Shown: positions 35,082 through 42,406 of the stretch, in pieces
Position numbering within the stretch: the stretch's first letter is position 1
Layout of the letters: every line of letters starts with the position of its first letter
Assembly (NCBI RefSeq): GCF_003574355.1
Contig: NZ_QWLB01000030.1
Span: 1-44,653, forward strand
Length of the DNA: 44,653 nt
Direction: 5' to 3'
Source: Meiothermus granaticius NBRC 107808
GTDB lineage: Bacteria; Deinococcota; Deinococci; Deinococcales; Thermaceae
The notes under the pieces: model-generated
Told to the model about the DNA's origin: nothing
Databases searched by the model: none
What the model saw: only the letters and a program-made list of their open reading frames with translations
Position numbers and translations under genes: made by a program

Positions 35082-35114
35082 TTGACATTTCCTTGACCGA
35101 TCTACGCCTACACT
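35082..35114 (+). promoter_or_regulatory. phoB promoter with tandem TTGAC repeats
   Basis: TTGAC occurs at 35082-35086 and 35093-35097, exactly 11 bp apart. Ten bases after TTGACC comes -10 TACACT (35109-35114), then 8 bases and the ATG. E. coli pho boxes have the same geometry (11-bp repeat, ending ~10 bp before the -10 and replacing the -35), so autoregulation is likely. A CCTAG/CTAGG inverted repeat lies at 35061-35076. Confidence 0.55.
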
Positions 35115-35122
35115 AAAGGCTG

Positions 35123-35791
35123 ATGTCAAAGCTGCTCTTGGTCGAGGATGAACCCGCGGTGCGGATGGGCTTGCGACTCTCGCTTTCCAAGGCCGGCCAC
35201 CAGGTGCTCGAGGCGGCTACCTCGAGCGAGGGCTGGGATAAGCTGGCCGGGGCGGATTTGCTGATCCTCGATTGGATGCTCCCCGACGAACCTGGGGTGC
35301 GGCTTTTAGAGCGTCTGCGCCGGGATGGGCGCTATGAGGGCCTACCGGTGCTGATGCTGACCGCTCGAGCCGGGGAGGCCGACCGGGTGGAGGGGCTTTC
35401 GCGCGGAGCTGATGATTACCTGACCAAACCCTTTTCCACCCCCGAACTGGTGGCTCGGGTACAGGCCCTGCTGCGGCGGGTGGGGAAGAGTGGGCGGCTC
35501 GAGCGGGGCGGGCTGGCCTTAGACCTCGAGCGGCACCAGGCCTTTCTGGATGGGCTCAGCTTGGAATTAACCCGCCGCGAGTTTGACCTGCTTTCTTTCC
35601 TGGCCCGGCATCCGGGGCGGGTATATACCCGTGAGGAACTTTTGGAGCGGGTCTGGGGCCAGGAGTTCCTGGGTACAGCCCGCACCGTGGATCAACACGT
35701 AGCCCAGCTGCGCGATAAGCTGCACGAGGATCCCAAAAACCCGCGGTTTTTGGAGACGCTGCGTGGGGTAGGGTATCGCTTCCGCGAGTAG
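35123..35791 (+). CDS. phoB: PhoB-like response regulator
   Basis: The protein has 222 residues. The receiver domain has E8/D9 in LVEDE, phosphoacceptor D50 in LLILDWMLPD, TA in LMLTARAGE, and K in DDYLTKPFS. The C-terminal winged helix contains LTRREFDLLSFLARHPGRVYTREELLERVWG and the recognition helix RTVDQHVAQLRDKL, close to PhoB. With the kinase and phoU downstream it forms the phosphate-response module. The transcript is probably leaderless (TACACT 8 bases upstream), and the promoter has tandem repeats that it may bind itself. Confidence 0.9.
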   Translation: MSKLLLVEDEPAVRMGLRLSLSKAGHQVLEAATSSEGWDKLAGADLLILDWMLPDEPGVRLLERLRRDGRYEGLPVLMLTARAGEADRVEGLSRGADDYLTKPFSTPELVARVQALLRRVGKSGRLERGGLALDLERHQAFLDGLSLELTRREFDLLSFLARHPGRVYTREELLERVWGQEFLGTARTVDQHVAQLRDKLHEDPKNPRFLETLRGVGYRFRE

Positions 35792-35805
35792 TAAGGTAGG
35801 GGTAT

Positions 35806-35892
35806 ATGCCAAAGGGGGGCGCCAAGGGGCAGCAGGCTGAGTGGCGGTTGCGCCGGGCTGATCTTCACCGGCTTTGCGAGAGGGGGTTGTGA
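35806..35892 (+). CDS. Possible 28-codon ORF coupling phoB to the kinase gene
   Basis: An ORF starting ATG at 35806 (MPKGGAKGQQ, basic) ends with a TGA at 35890-35892 that overlaps the GTG start of the kinase gene (GTGA). AGGTAGGGG precedes it. It fills the otherwise unexplained 97-base gap. The overlap suggests translational coupling, but there is no other evidence that the peptide is functional. Confidence 0.3.
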   Translation: MPKGGAKGQQAEWRLRRADLHRLCERGL

Positions 35893-36863
35893 GCACCTCC
35901 CGCCAGCTCCTCGAGATGGCCTGGGAGGCAGCCCGCGAGGGGGTGCTGGTCTTTTCCGAGGAGCGGGTGGTTTACCTCAATCCGGTCGCGGCGGCCCTGT
36001 TGGGCGTCGAGCGGGAGAAGGTTTTGGGACGGCCCCTGCTGCTGGCCCTGCGCGACCACAAGCTCGAGGCCCTGTGCCACCTGGGGGGGGAGGTCACGGT
36101 GGAGGCTCGAGGCCGCATGCTCTGGGCCAAGTCGGTGCCGGGGGTGCTTTTGCTCTGGGACCAGACCGAGGAGCAGGCCCGTCTGGAGGCGCTTGAGGAA
36201 TCAAGCCGGGTGCTGGCGCATGAGTTTCGCACCCCGGTTACGGGAATGCTCTCGCTGCTGGAAGCCCTACAGGCCGGGCTCTCGGGCGCAGAGCACGACG
36301 AAGCCCTGGCGCTTTTATACCAGGAAACCCAGCGGCTCAAGCGTCTGGTCGAGGATCTGCCCCTGACCAAGCGGCCTTCGCAGGAGCGGACCTTTGCCCT
36401 CGAGGAGCTACAGCCGCGGCTCGAGCGCTTTCTGGCCCCGATGCTGGCCGAGCGGGGCTCTTGGATTGCCTGGGACATCCGCCACACCATCCGAGCCAAC
36501 CCCGATGCGGTGTATCAAGCCCTGCTCAACCTGCTGGACAACGCCCTCAAATACGGGCCCAGCGGCAAGATTGAGGTGGTGAGTCAGGAAACCCCGGAAG
36601 GGGTTTGGATCGAGGTGCGCGACCGGGGTCAGCCGCTGCTCGAGTTCGAGCGGTTGTTTCAGCCGGGCGCGCGGGGGATGCATGCGGCCAATGTGCGGGG
36701 AACCGGACTGGGGCTGGCCCTGGTGCGCCGACTGGCCTCGGGTTGGGGAGGGGAGGCCTATGGCCGGGCTCTGGCCCAGGGCAACGCCTTTGGCCTGACC
36801 TTTCCCCGATATCCTGGGGCTAAGGTGGTGGTTCAAGACCCCGAAGGAGAAACCTATGCGTGA
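35889..36863 (+). CDS. phoR: PhoR-like sensor histidine kinase without membrane segments
   Basis: The protein has about 324 residues from the GTG at 35889, which follows GAGAGGGGG. Residues ~5-95 resemble a PAS domain (AREGVLVFSEERVVYLNPVA). The H box is VLAHEFRTPVTGM with H111; the N box is NLLDNALKYGP; the G boxes are VRDRGQPLLEF and GTGLGLALVRR. It should autophosphorylate and transfer phosphate to the adjacent PhoB. Typical PhoR is anchored by one or two membrane helices; none is seen here, so it is probably cytosolic and may receive its signal through PhoU. The end overlaps phoU by 8 bases. Confidence 0.88.
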   Translation: MSTSRQLLEMAWEAAREGVLVFSEERVVYLNPVAAALLGVEREKVLGRPLLLALRDHKLEALCHLGGEVTVEARGRMLWAKSVPGVLLLWDQTEEQARLEALEESSRVLAHEFRTPVTGMLSLLEALQAGLSGAEHDEALALLYQETQRLKRLVEDLPLTKRPSQERTFALEELQPRLERFLAPMLAERGSWIAWDIRHTIRANPDAVYQALLNLLDNALKYGPSGKIEVVSQETPEGVWIEVRDRGQPLLEFERLFQPGARGMHAANVRGTGLGLALVRRLASGWGGEAYGRALAQGNAFGLTFPRYPGAKVVVQDPEGETYA

Positions 36864-37518
36864 AACCCTAGACCGCGAGTTAGGCCATCTCACCCAGGAG
36901 ACCATCCGCATGATCTCGGTGGTACGGGAGATGGTAGACCATAGCGCCAAGGCCCTGGCCGAGCAGAACCCATCCCTGGCCCAGGACATCCTGGCCCAGG
37001 ACAAAGAGGTGGATGCCCTGGAGCTGAAGATCGAGGCCGAGGCCATCGGGCTGATGGCCCGGCAGCAGCCGGTCGCCAGCGACCTGCGCTTCATCTTCAC
37101 CGTGATCAAAGCCCTGACCGACCTGGAACGGGCGGGGGACTACGCGGCCCATATCGCCGAGGATGTGATGGTGCTGGCCAAGGAGTCCCCGCTCAAGAAC
37201 TACATCACCCTCCCCGACATGGGGCGTCGCCTGACCGATATGCTGGACTTGGTCTCCAAAGCCTTGGCCGAGCGAGACCAAGAGGCGGCTCAGGAAGTGT
37301 TGCGCCGCGATGACGAGATTGATGGGCTGTATGAAGAGGTCACCCGTGAACTCCTAACCTACATGCTCGAGGACCCCCGCACCATCTCCAAGGCCCTCAC
37401 CCTGATGCGGGTGGCCCGCAGCTACGAACGATTGGGGGATCACCTCGAGAACATCAGCGAGCGCATCTTGTACTGGCTGACCGGCAAGATGGAGAAAAAG
37501 CCGGAAGATGTGCATTGA
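36856..37518 (+). CDS. phoU: Phosphate-signalling protein PhoU
   Basis: The protein has 220 residues, all helical, made of two three-helix PhoU repeats (residues ~1-110 and ~115-215). The family metal-cluster signature appears in KALTDLERAGDYAAHIAE and again in VARSYERLGDHLENISERI. PhoU links phosphate transport to the PhoR/PhoB switch and limits phosphate uptake. The start overlaps the kinase gene, so expression is coupled. The pst transporter genes usually found beside phoU are not in the window. It ends 13 bases from the convergent DUF59 gene. Confidence 0.95.
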   Translation: MRETLDRELGHLTQETIRMISVVREMVDHSAKALAEQNPSLAQDILAQDKEVDALELKIEAEAIGLMARQQPVASDLRFIFTVIKALTDLERAGDYAAHIAEDVMVLAKESPLKNYITLPDMGRRLTDMLDLVSKALAERDQEAAQEVLRRDDEIDGLYEEVTRELLTYMLEDPRTISKALTLMRVARSYERLGDHLENISERILYWLTGKMEKKPEDVH

Positions 37519-37531
37519 GGAGAGGGCAGAC

Positions 37532-37861
37532 CTACACGTTGAACCCAAACATCCGCATCTGCCGTTTGCCGTCCTCGGTCATCTTGTCCGGACTCCAGGG
37601 GGGGGTCCAGACGAACTCCACGTTGACTGCATTAACCCCCTCGAGCCGCATCACCGCGATCTCGGCATCGGCCTTCACGATATCCTGAGCCGGGCAGCCG
37701 ATGGCCGTGAGGGTCATGGTGATCTCCACTATGCCGCCCTCCTTGACCTCGGCGTCATAGACCAGCCCCAGATCCACCACGTTCACGGGGATTTCCGGGT
37801 CTCTGACCACCTTCAGGGCCTCTAAAACCTGCTCTTTGCTGGGGAGCACTGCCTCGCTCAT
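37532..37861 (-). CDS. MIP18/DUF59-family iron-sulfur assembly protein
   Basis: The protein has about 109 residues from ATG 37861 (MSEAVLPSKE). The family pattern is clear: LKVVRDPEIPVNVVDLGLVYDAEV (conserved DPExPxxIxDLGLV), ITMTLTAIGCPAQDIV with the conserved cysteine, and a C-terminal VWTPPWSPDKMTEDGKRQ. Members such as SufT and PaaD help mature Fe-S proteins. No suf genes are adjacent. TATGAT (37868-37873) lies 6 bases before the ATG on the minus strand, pointing to a leaderless transcript and supporting this start over a GTG at 37879. Confidence 0.88.
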   Translation of the reverse strand: MSEAVLPSKEQVLEALKVVRDPEIPVNVVDLGLVYDAEVKEGGIVEITMTLTAIGCPAQDIVKADAEIAVMRLEGVNAVNVEFVWTPPWSPDKMTEDGKRQMRMFGFNV

Positions 37862-37913
37862 AGTGCCATCATAGGGCACCCAAGCGCCGAAAAGCTGGCC
37901 CGTCTTTCAAATG

Positions 37914-37935
37914 AAAATCCCACCTGAGGTGGGAT
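37914..37935 (-). terminator. Intrinsic terminator of the tRNA-Pro/tRNA-Gly unit
   Basis: Read on the minus strand, ATCCCACC pairs with GGTGGGAT (8 bp, three-base loop) and is followed by TTTT. It lies 3 bases behind tRNA-Gly(TCC). Confidence 0.85.
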
Positions 37936-37938
37936 GGT

Positions 37939-38014
37939 TGGAGCGGGAGACGGGATTCGAACCCGCGACATCAAGCTTGGAAGGCTAGTGCTCTACCAAC
38001 TGAGCTACTCCCGC
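37939..38014 (-). tRNA. tRNA-Gly (anticodon TCC)
   Basis: On the minus strand the acceptor arms are GCGGGAG and CTCCCGC, the D arm is TAGCTCAGTTGGTAGAGC, the anticodon loop CTTCCAA carries TCC, and the T arm contains GGTTCGAATCC. CCA is encoded. It shares its acceptor and D arm with tRNA-Gly(GCC) at the start of the window. It lies 12 bases downstream of tRNA-Pro on the same strand. Confidence 0.96.
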
Positions 38015-38026
38015 AGGCTTGCCGAC

Positions 38027-38103
38027 TGGTCGGGGAGACTGGATTCGAACCAGCGACCCTCTGCTCCCAAAGCAGATGCGCTACCAGACTGCGCTACTCC
38101 CCG
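38027..38103 (-). tRNA. tRNA-Pro (anticodon TGG)
   Basis: On the minus strand the acceptor arms are CGGGGAG and CTCCCCG, the D arm is TAGCGCAGTCTGGTAGCGCA, the anticodon stem is TCTGC/GCAGA with loop TTTGGGA carrying TGG, and the T arm contains GGTTCGAATCC. ACCA is encoded. It is the first tRNA of a Pro-Gly pair. A perfect TTGACA (38191-38186, minus strand) lies ~85 bases upstream, but no convincing -10 box sits at the right distance. Confidence 0.96.
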
Positions 38104-38250
38104 CCTGCAAGGTTGAGGTTAGATGCGGCCTGAGCCTTCACTCTCGAGCCGTCCAAGTCTACAGTTTGCCCTTCCCCTGGCTTAATGTCAATGTGAAGGG
38201 CTGCGCGACCGCACAATGCCCACACGGTTCATCCCCTAGGCTAGGGAGCG

Positions 38251-39384
38251 ATGAGCGCATCAGGAGCGGCCGATAAAGACCTGCTCGAGTTCCTTAAAGA
38301 AGGCGCAGCAGGGGTTTTTCAAGGGTTGGGCCGGGTTAATATTGTGGTGGTGGGCAAAACCGGCGCGGGCAAGAGCACCCTGATCAACGCGCTGTTTCAA
38401 GGGGAACTGGCCCGAACGGGGGTGGGCCGACCGGTCACCCCCCACACCCAGGAAATCAGCAAGCCTGGGGTGCCGGTGCATATTTTCGATACCAAAGGCC
38501 TCGAGGTGGCGGATTACAGCGCGATCCAGAAGGAGATCGCCCGCTTGATTCGTAGCCGGGCGCGCCAGGCCGATCCGCTCGAGCACATTCATCTGGCCTG
38601 GTTGTGCATCCCTGAAGCCACCAAGCGGGTGGAGGAGGCGGAGACCGCTCTGGCCCGCGACCTGGCCGGGGAGGTTCCGCTGATCGTGGTGCTGACCAAG
38701 TCGGTGGAAGCGGAGGGATTCGCGGCTGAGGTGGAGGCCTTGATCCCCGAGGCCAAGGCGGTGATTCCGGTGCTGGCTCGAGACATGCCCTTGCGGGGGG
38801 GAACGGTATTCAAGGCCTTCGGTCTTGAGGAGCTGGTGCAGCGCTCAATGGAGCTGCTGCCCGAGGGGGTAAGGGCGGCTTTTGCCGCGGCCCAGAGGGC
38901 CAGCATTGCGGCCAAGCAGGAGGCCGCACGCCAGATTGTGACCAAGGCTGCGGTGGCCGCTTCCGGAGCGGCCACGGTTCCGATCCCCCTGAGCGACGCG
39001 GTGCTGATCTCGGGGGTACAGGTGGCCATGCTGAGCGGCATCAGTAAGGTCTGGGGGCTGAACCTCGAGCGCGGCTTTTTCATCACCCTGCTGAGCAGCC
39101 TGTTGGGTACCTTGGGGGCTACGGTGGTGGGCCGTACGGTGGCCGGTGGGCTGGTCAAGCTGATTCCGGGCCTGGGCTCTCTGGTCGGGACCACCATCAA
39201 CGCCACCACCGCGGCCACCCTGACCAAAGCCCTGGGGGAAGCCTATATCGCCACCCTAACCGCCCTCACCCACGGGGATCCCCAGCGGGCCCCCACCCCT
39301 GGGGAGGTCGCGGCGGAGCTGCGCAAACGACTGGGCCAGCTCCGCTGGAAACCAGGGTCGGATCAGACCAACCTCGAGCCTTGA
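38251..39384 (+). CDS. GTPase with C-terminal DUF697-like membrane region
   Basis: The protein has 377 residues. The G domain (~25-200) has the P-loop GKTGAGKST, the G3 motif DTKGLE and a G4-like motif VLTKS in place of NKxD. The C-terminal part (~225-350) is rich in Ala/Gly/Leu with several hydrophobic helices (LISGVQVAMLSGISKVW, then LLSSLLGTLGATVVGR), as in DUF697 GTPases. Function is unknown; relatives are membrane-associated and often linked to stress or metal homeostasis. GGAG precedes ATG 38251, and a TAGGCT box lies 8 bases upstream. Its stop codon overlaps the -35 box of the tRNA-Lys promoter. Confidence 0.83.
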   Translation: MSASGAADKDLLEFLKEGAAGVFQGLGRVNIVVVGKTGAGKSTLINALFQGELARTGVGRPVTPHTQEISKPGVPVHIFDTKGLEVADYSAIQKEIARLIRSRARQADPLEHIHLAWLCIPEATKRVEEAETALARDLAGEVPLIVVLTKSVEAEGFAAEVEALIPEAKAVIPVLARDMPLRGGTVFKAFGLEELVQRSMELLPEGVRAAFAAAQRASIAAKQEAARQIVTKAAVAASGAATVPIPLSDAVLISGVQVAMLSGISKVWGLNLERGFFITLLSSLLGTLGATVVGRTVAGGLVKLIPGLGSLVGTTINATTAATLTKALGEAYIATLTALTHGDPQRAPTPGEVAAELRKRLGQLRWKPGSDQTNLEP

Positions 39385-39409
39385 CAGAACCCCCTGCAAG
39401 CGCTACCCT
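39381..39409 (+). promoter_or_regulatory. tRNA-Lys promoter
   Basis: A perfect -35 TTGACA (39381-39386) overlaps the GTPase stop codon; 17 bp later comes -10 TACCCT (39404-39409). The predicted start near 39416 is ~25 bases before the tRNA. Confidence 0.8.
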
Positions 39410-39440
39410 AGCCTTTGCCGACGGCAGGAATGCCGCGCGT

Positions 39441-39516
<76 letters not shown>

Positions 39517-39538
39517 CTGAAACTCCAGATCGAAAGGG

Positions 39539-39561
39539 CCGGGGCTAGTTCCCCGGTTTTT
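39539..39561 (+). terminator. Intrinsic terminator of tRNA-Lys
   Basis: CCGGGG pairs with CCCCGG (six-base loop) and five T residues follow. The remaining ~105 bases to the next gene show no clear regulatory site apart from a TACCCT box at 39652-39657, ten bases before the GTG start. Confidence 0.88.
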
Positions 39562-39667
39562 GCTTTGGGTTGCCCGCGCTGGGTAGGGCTGGCGTGACCC
39601 TCGAACCCCCCTTTGCGTTTATTTGTGCTCACCCATCGCCTGGGGCTCTGTTACCCTGGTGGCTTAG

Positions 39668-42406
39668 GTGAGTCGCCCATATACCCTCCTCAAGTACCTT
39701 CAGTGCCTTTTGGGTGCAGCCTTATCCCTTCGCTTCGCACTGCTAGGGGTGATCGGCATCGCTGGACTGGCCTGGGCTCAGTTCCCCATTACCCAGAGCT
39801 TTACCACCAACACCGCTCCTGGCTGGGTGCTGGGGGGGAATGCCTCCCTGACCAGCGGAGGCGTTGATCCCGCTGGGGCCGGATATCTGCGCCTGACGGG
39901 CAATTCCGGCAACCAAAAGGGATACGCCTACTACAATGTGGCCTTTCCCAGCAGCCTGGGGGTGACCATAGACTTCGAGTATCTCGCCTGGGGAGGGAGT
40001 GGGGCCGATGGGATCTCGATGTTCCTCTTTGATGGGAGCACCACCAGCTTCAAAATCGGCGATTTCGGGGGTGGGCTGGGGTACTGCCAGGGCTATAGCA
40101 GTGCCCTGGTGGGTGGGCTCTCCAATGCATATGTGGGGATTGGCCTGGATGAGTTTGGCAACTTTGCCAGCTCTACCGACCGTTGCCCCAACGGAGGCCC
40201 GGGCGTGCGCCCCGATGCCCTCTCCATTCGCGGCCCCGGCAACGGCAACAGCGGCTATGCCTATCTAACCGGTACCGGAACCCTCGCAGCCGGAATTGAC
40301 TATCCTGGCGGTACGGCCCGTCCGGCGGCCTCGACCTATTACCGCCGGGTGAATGTTTCGATCGTCCCTAGCGGCTCGAGCTATAGCATCACCGTAAGCT
40401 GGCAAACCAGCCCAGGGGGGGCTTTCACCACGCTGCTGGGTCCCTACACCATGCCCTCTCCCCCTCCCAGCACGCTCAAGCTGGGCTTTGCTGCCTCTAC
40501 CGGGGGCTCAACCAACTACCACGAGATCCGCAATGTCTCGGTTAATCTGCCCGCTGACCTCTCCATCAGCAAGACCGGCCCGGCCAATGGGGTGGCCGGT
40601 GCGCCCATCAGCTACATCCTTACAGCCAGCAACGCCGGGCCCAACGCCGTCACTGGAGCGACGATCACCGACACGGTGCCGGCCAGCATAACCAACGTCA
40701 CCTGGAGCTGTAGCGCTTCCCCTTTAGCGAGCTGTGGAGCTACGTCTGGCTCGGGCAACAACCTGAGCTTGAGCGCCAACCTCCCGGTGGGTCAGACCGT
40801 CACCGTAACGGTTAACGGGACCATAAGCCCGGTGGCTGGAGCCACCACCATCACCAACACCGCCAGCATCAGCCCTCCTACAGACCGTACCGACTCCAAC
40901 CCCGCCAACAATACCGCCTCGGTAAACACGGCAATCACCGGGTATACCGTCTCTGGAACGGTGTATTCCGACCTCGAGCCCGACGGGGTTCGTGCTCCCA
41001 GTGAGACCGGAACGGGCCTGAGCCTCTACGCCAAGCTGGCACAGGCTGCGGGCTCGAGCTGCACCCCTCCGGCCTTGCTCGCGGCGGCGGTGAACCCCTC
41101 TACGGGAGGGTACAGTTTTCCAGGGGTGGGCCCAGGAAGTTATTGCATCGTCCTCAGCGGCAACAACAGCCTTTCCGACCTCACGCCGAGCTTGCCCACA
41201 GGTTCGGGCTCCTGGCGCTTTGTGAATCCGCCCAATGGGCAGCTGCAAGTGACGGTGCCGGCGGCCAATCTGCCCGGCCAGGATTTCGGTTTGTTCAACG
41301 GTGGACAAGTAACTGGGCGGGTTTTTTATGATAACGGAGAGGGCGGGGGGACCGCCAACGATGCACTGCAGAACGGCACAGAGCGTGGTGTGCCCAATGT
41401 TCGGGTGAGTGCTGCTCAAGGCAGCAATATCCGCAGCGCCCTCACCGACTCTCAGGGTAACTACATACTCTGGCTCCCGGCCAGCCTATTTGTTGCGGGG
41501 AACGTGGTCCTCTCCCACGCCCAGCCTGCTCCCACCGGAACCAACCTGGGGGGAGGGAGTGTGGTGTTGGCCTCTGGGTTCAACGCTCCAGCCGCTCAGC
41601 AGCGCAACCTAAACTACACGCTGGGGCAAAATTATCTGGGCTACAACTTTGGCATCGTGAAGCCCAGTCTGTTTTCTCCCGCCCAGTCGGGGCAGAGCAC
41701 CAGCCCAGGAACCGTGACCTATAGCCACCTGTTCAAGCCGGGAACCCTCGGAAGCGTGACCCTGAGCCTAAGCGGGGGGAGCTATGCCTACCAAGTGCGG
41801 CGTGATGCCAGCTGTGACGGCAATTTTGGGGGTACGGCCTCGGCCTGGCAGAACTTGCCGCTAAGTTTCAATGTGGACAGCACCTGGCCTCGAGACCCCG
41901 ATGGTGGCCTCAAAGGTTGTGCGCTCGAGGTTCGGGTGGTCGTTCCTGCGGGTCAGCCCAGCGGAGCCGTAGACTCTGCAACCTTCACCGCCAATCTGCT
42001 TTGGAGCGGCAACCCCAACGTAACCGATCCAGAAGTCCTGACCGACACCACCTCCATCGGAACCTTGGGGGCCTTGAGCCTCTACAAGCAGGTGCGCAAC
42101 TGCGGGAGCGGGGCTTGCAGCGGAGCCTACAGCACCAATGTCAGCGGGGCCCCAGGGAATGTGCTCGAGTATTGCATCAACTACCGCAACCTCAGCACCC
42201 AAACCCTCACCCAGGTGGTGATCACCGATCCCGTGCCCTTCTTCACCAACTACGTGCTGGGGAGCCTTAGCCTGAACGGCAGCACCCTTACCGATGCCGC
42301 GGATTCCGATGCCGGGCAGGTGCTTTCCGGGGTGGTCCGGGTGCAGGTGGGAACCCTGGGCCCCGGCGGCAATGGGCAGGTGTGCTACCGGGTTCAAATT
42401 CGCTAA
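39668..42406 (+). CDS. Large secreted surface protein: lectin-like, DUF11 and SdrB-like domains
   Basis: The protein has 912 residues with a GTG start. A signal peptide ends near GLAWA (residue ~37). Residues ~38-295 resemble a bacterial L-type lectin/concanavalin fold (FEYLAWGGSGADGISMFLFDG). A DUF11 domain follows (~297-425: ADLSISKTGPANGVAGAPIS, ending NPANN). Two SdrB/carboxypeptidase-regulatory-like beta domains come next (~430-535 VSGTVYSDLEPDGV; ~545-650 VTGRVFYDNGEGGG), then a beta-rich part and a final DUF11-like domain (~785-912). No sortase signal, SLH or membrane anchor is seen. It is probably a surface adhesin or carbohydrate-binding protein. It overlaps the convergent MFS gene by 4 bases. 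Confidence 0.82.
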   Translation: MSRPYTLLKYLQCLLGAALSLRFALLGVIGIAGLAWAQFPITQSFTTNTAPGWVLGGNASLTSGGVDPAGAGYLRLTGNSGNQKGYAYYNVAFPSSLGVTIDFEYLAWGGSGADGISMFLFDGSTTSFKIGDFGGGLGYCQGYSSALVGGLSNAYVGIGLDEFGNFASSTDRCPNGGPGVRPDALSIRGPGNGNSGYAYLTGTGTLAAGIDYPGGTARPAASTYYRRVNVSIVPSGSSYSITVSWQTSPGGAFTTLLGPYTMPSPPPSTLKLGFAASTGGSTNYHEIRNVSVNLPADLSISKTGPANGVAGAPISYILTASNAGPNAVTGATITDTVPASITNVTWSCSASPLASCGATSGSGNNLSLSANLPVGQTVTVTVNGTISPVAGATTITNTASISPPTDRTDSNPANNTASVNTAITGYTVSGTVYSDLEPDGVRAPSETGTGLSLYAKLAQAAGSSCTPPALLAAAVNPSTGGYSFPGVGPGSYCIVLSGNNSLSDLTPSLPTGSGSWRFVNPPNGQLQVTVPAANLPGQDFGLFNGGQVTGRVFYDNGEGGGTANDALQNGTERGVPNVRVSAAQGSNIRSALTDSQGNYILWLPASLFVAGNVVLSHAQPAPTGTNLGGGSVVLASGFNAPAAQQRNLNYTLGQNYLGYNFGIVKPSLFSPAQSGQSTSPGTVTYSHLFKPGTLGSVTLSLSGGSYAYQVRRDASCDGNFGGTASAWQNLPLSFNVDSTWPRDPDGGLKGCALEVRVVVPAGQPSGAVDSATFTANLLWSGNPNVTDPEVLTDTTSIGTLGALSLYKQVRNCGSGACSGAYSTNVSGAPGNVLEYCINYRNLSTQTLTQVVITDPVPFFTNYVLGSLSLNGSTLTDAADSDAGQVLSGVVRVQVGTLGPGGNGQVCYRVQIR

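Noticed and set aside
36408-37109. A 233-codon minus-strand frame across the kinase/phoU junction
   Set aside because: It is antisense to two well-supported genes and shows no domain.
38186-38191. A perfect TTGACA (minus strand) upstream of tRNA-Pro
   Set aside because: No -10 box lies 16-18 bp away; the nearest good match, TAGACT, is 24 bp away, so I did not list it as a promoter.
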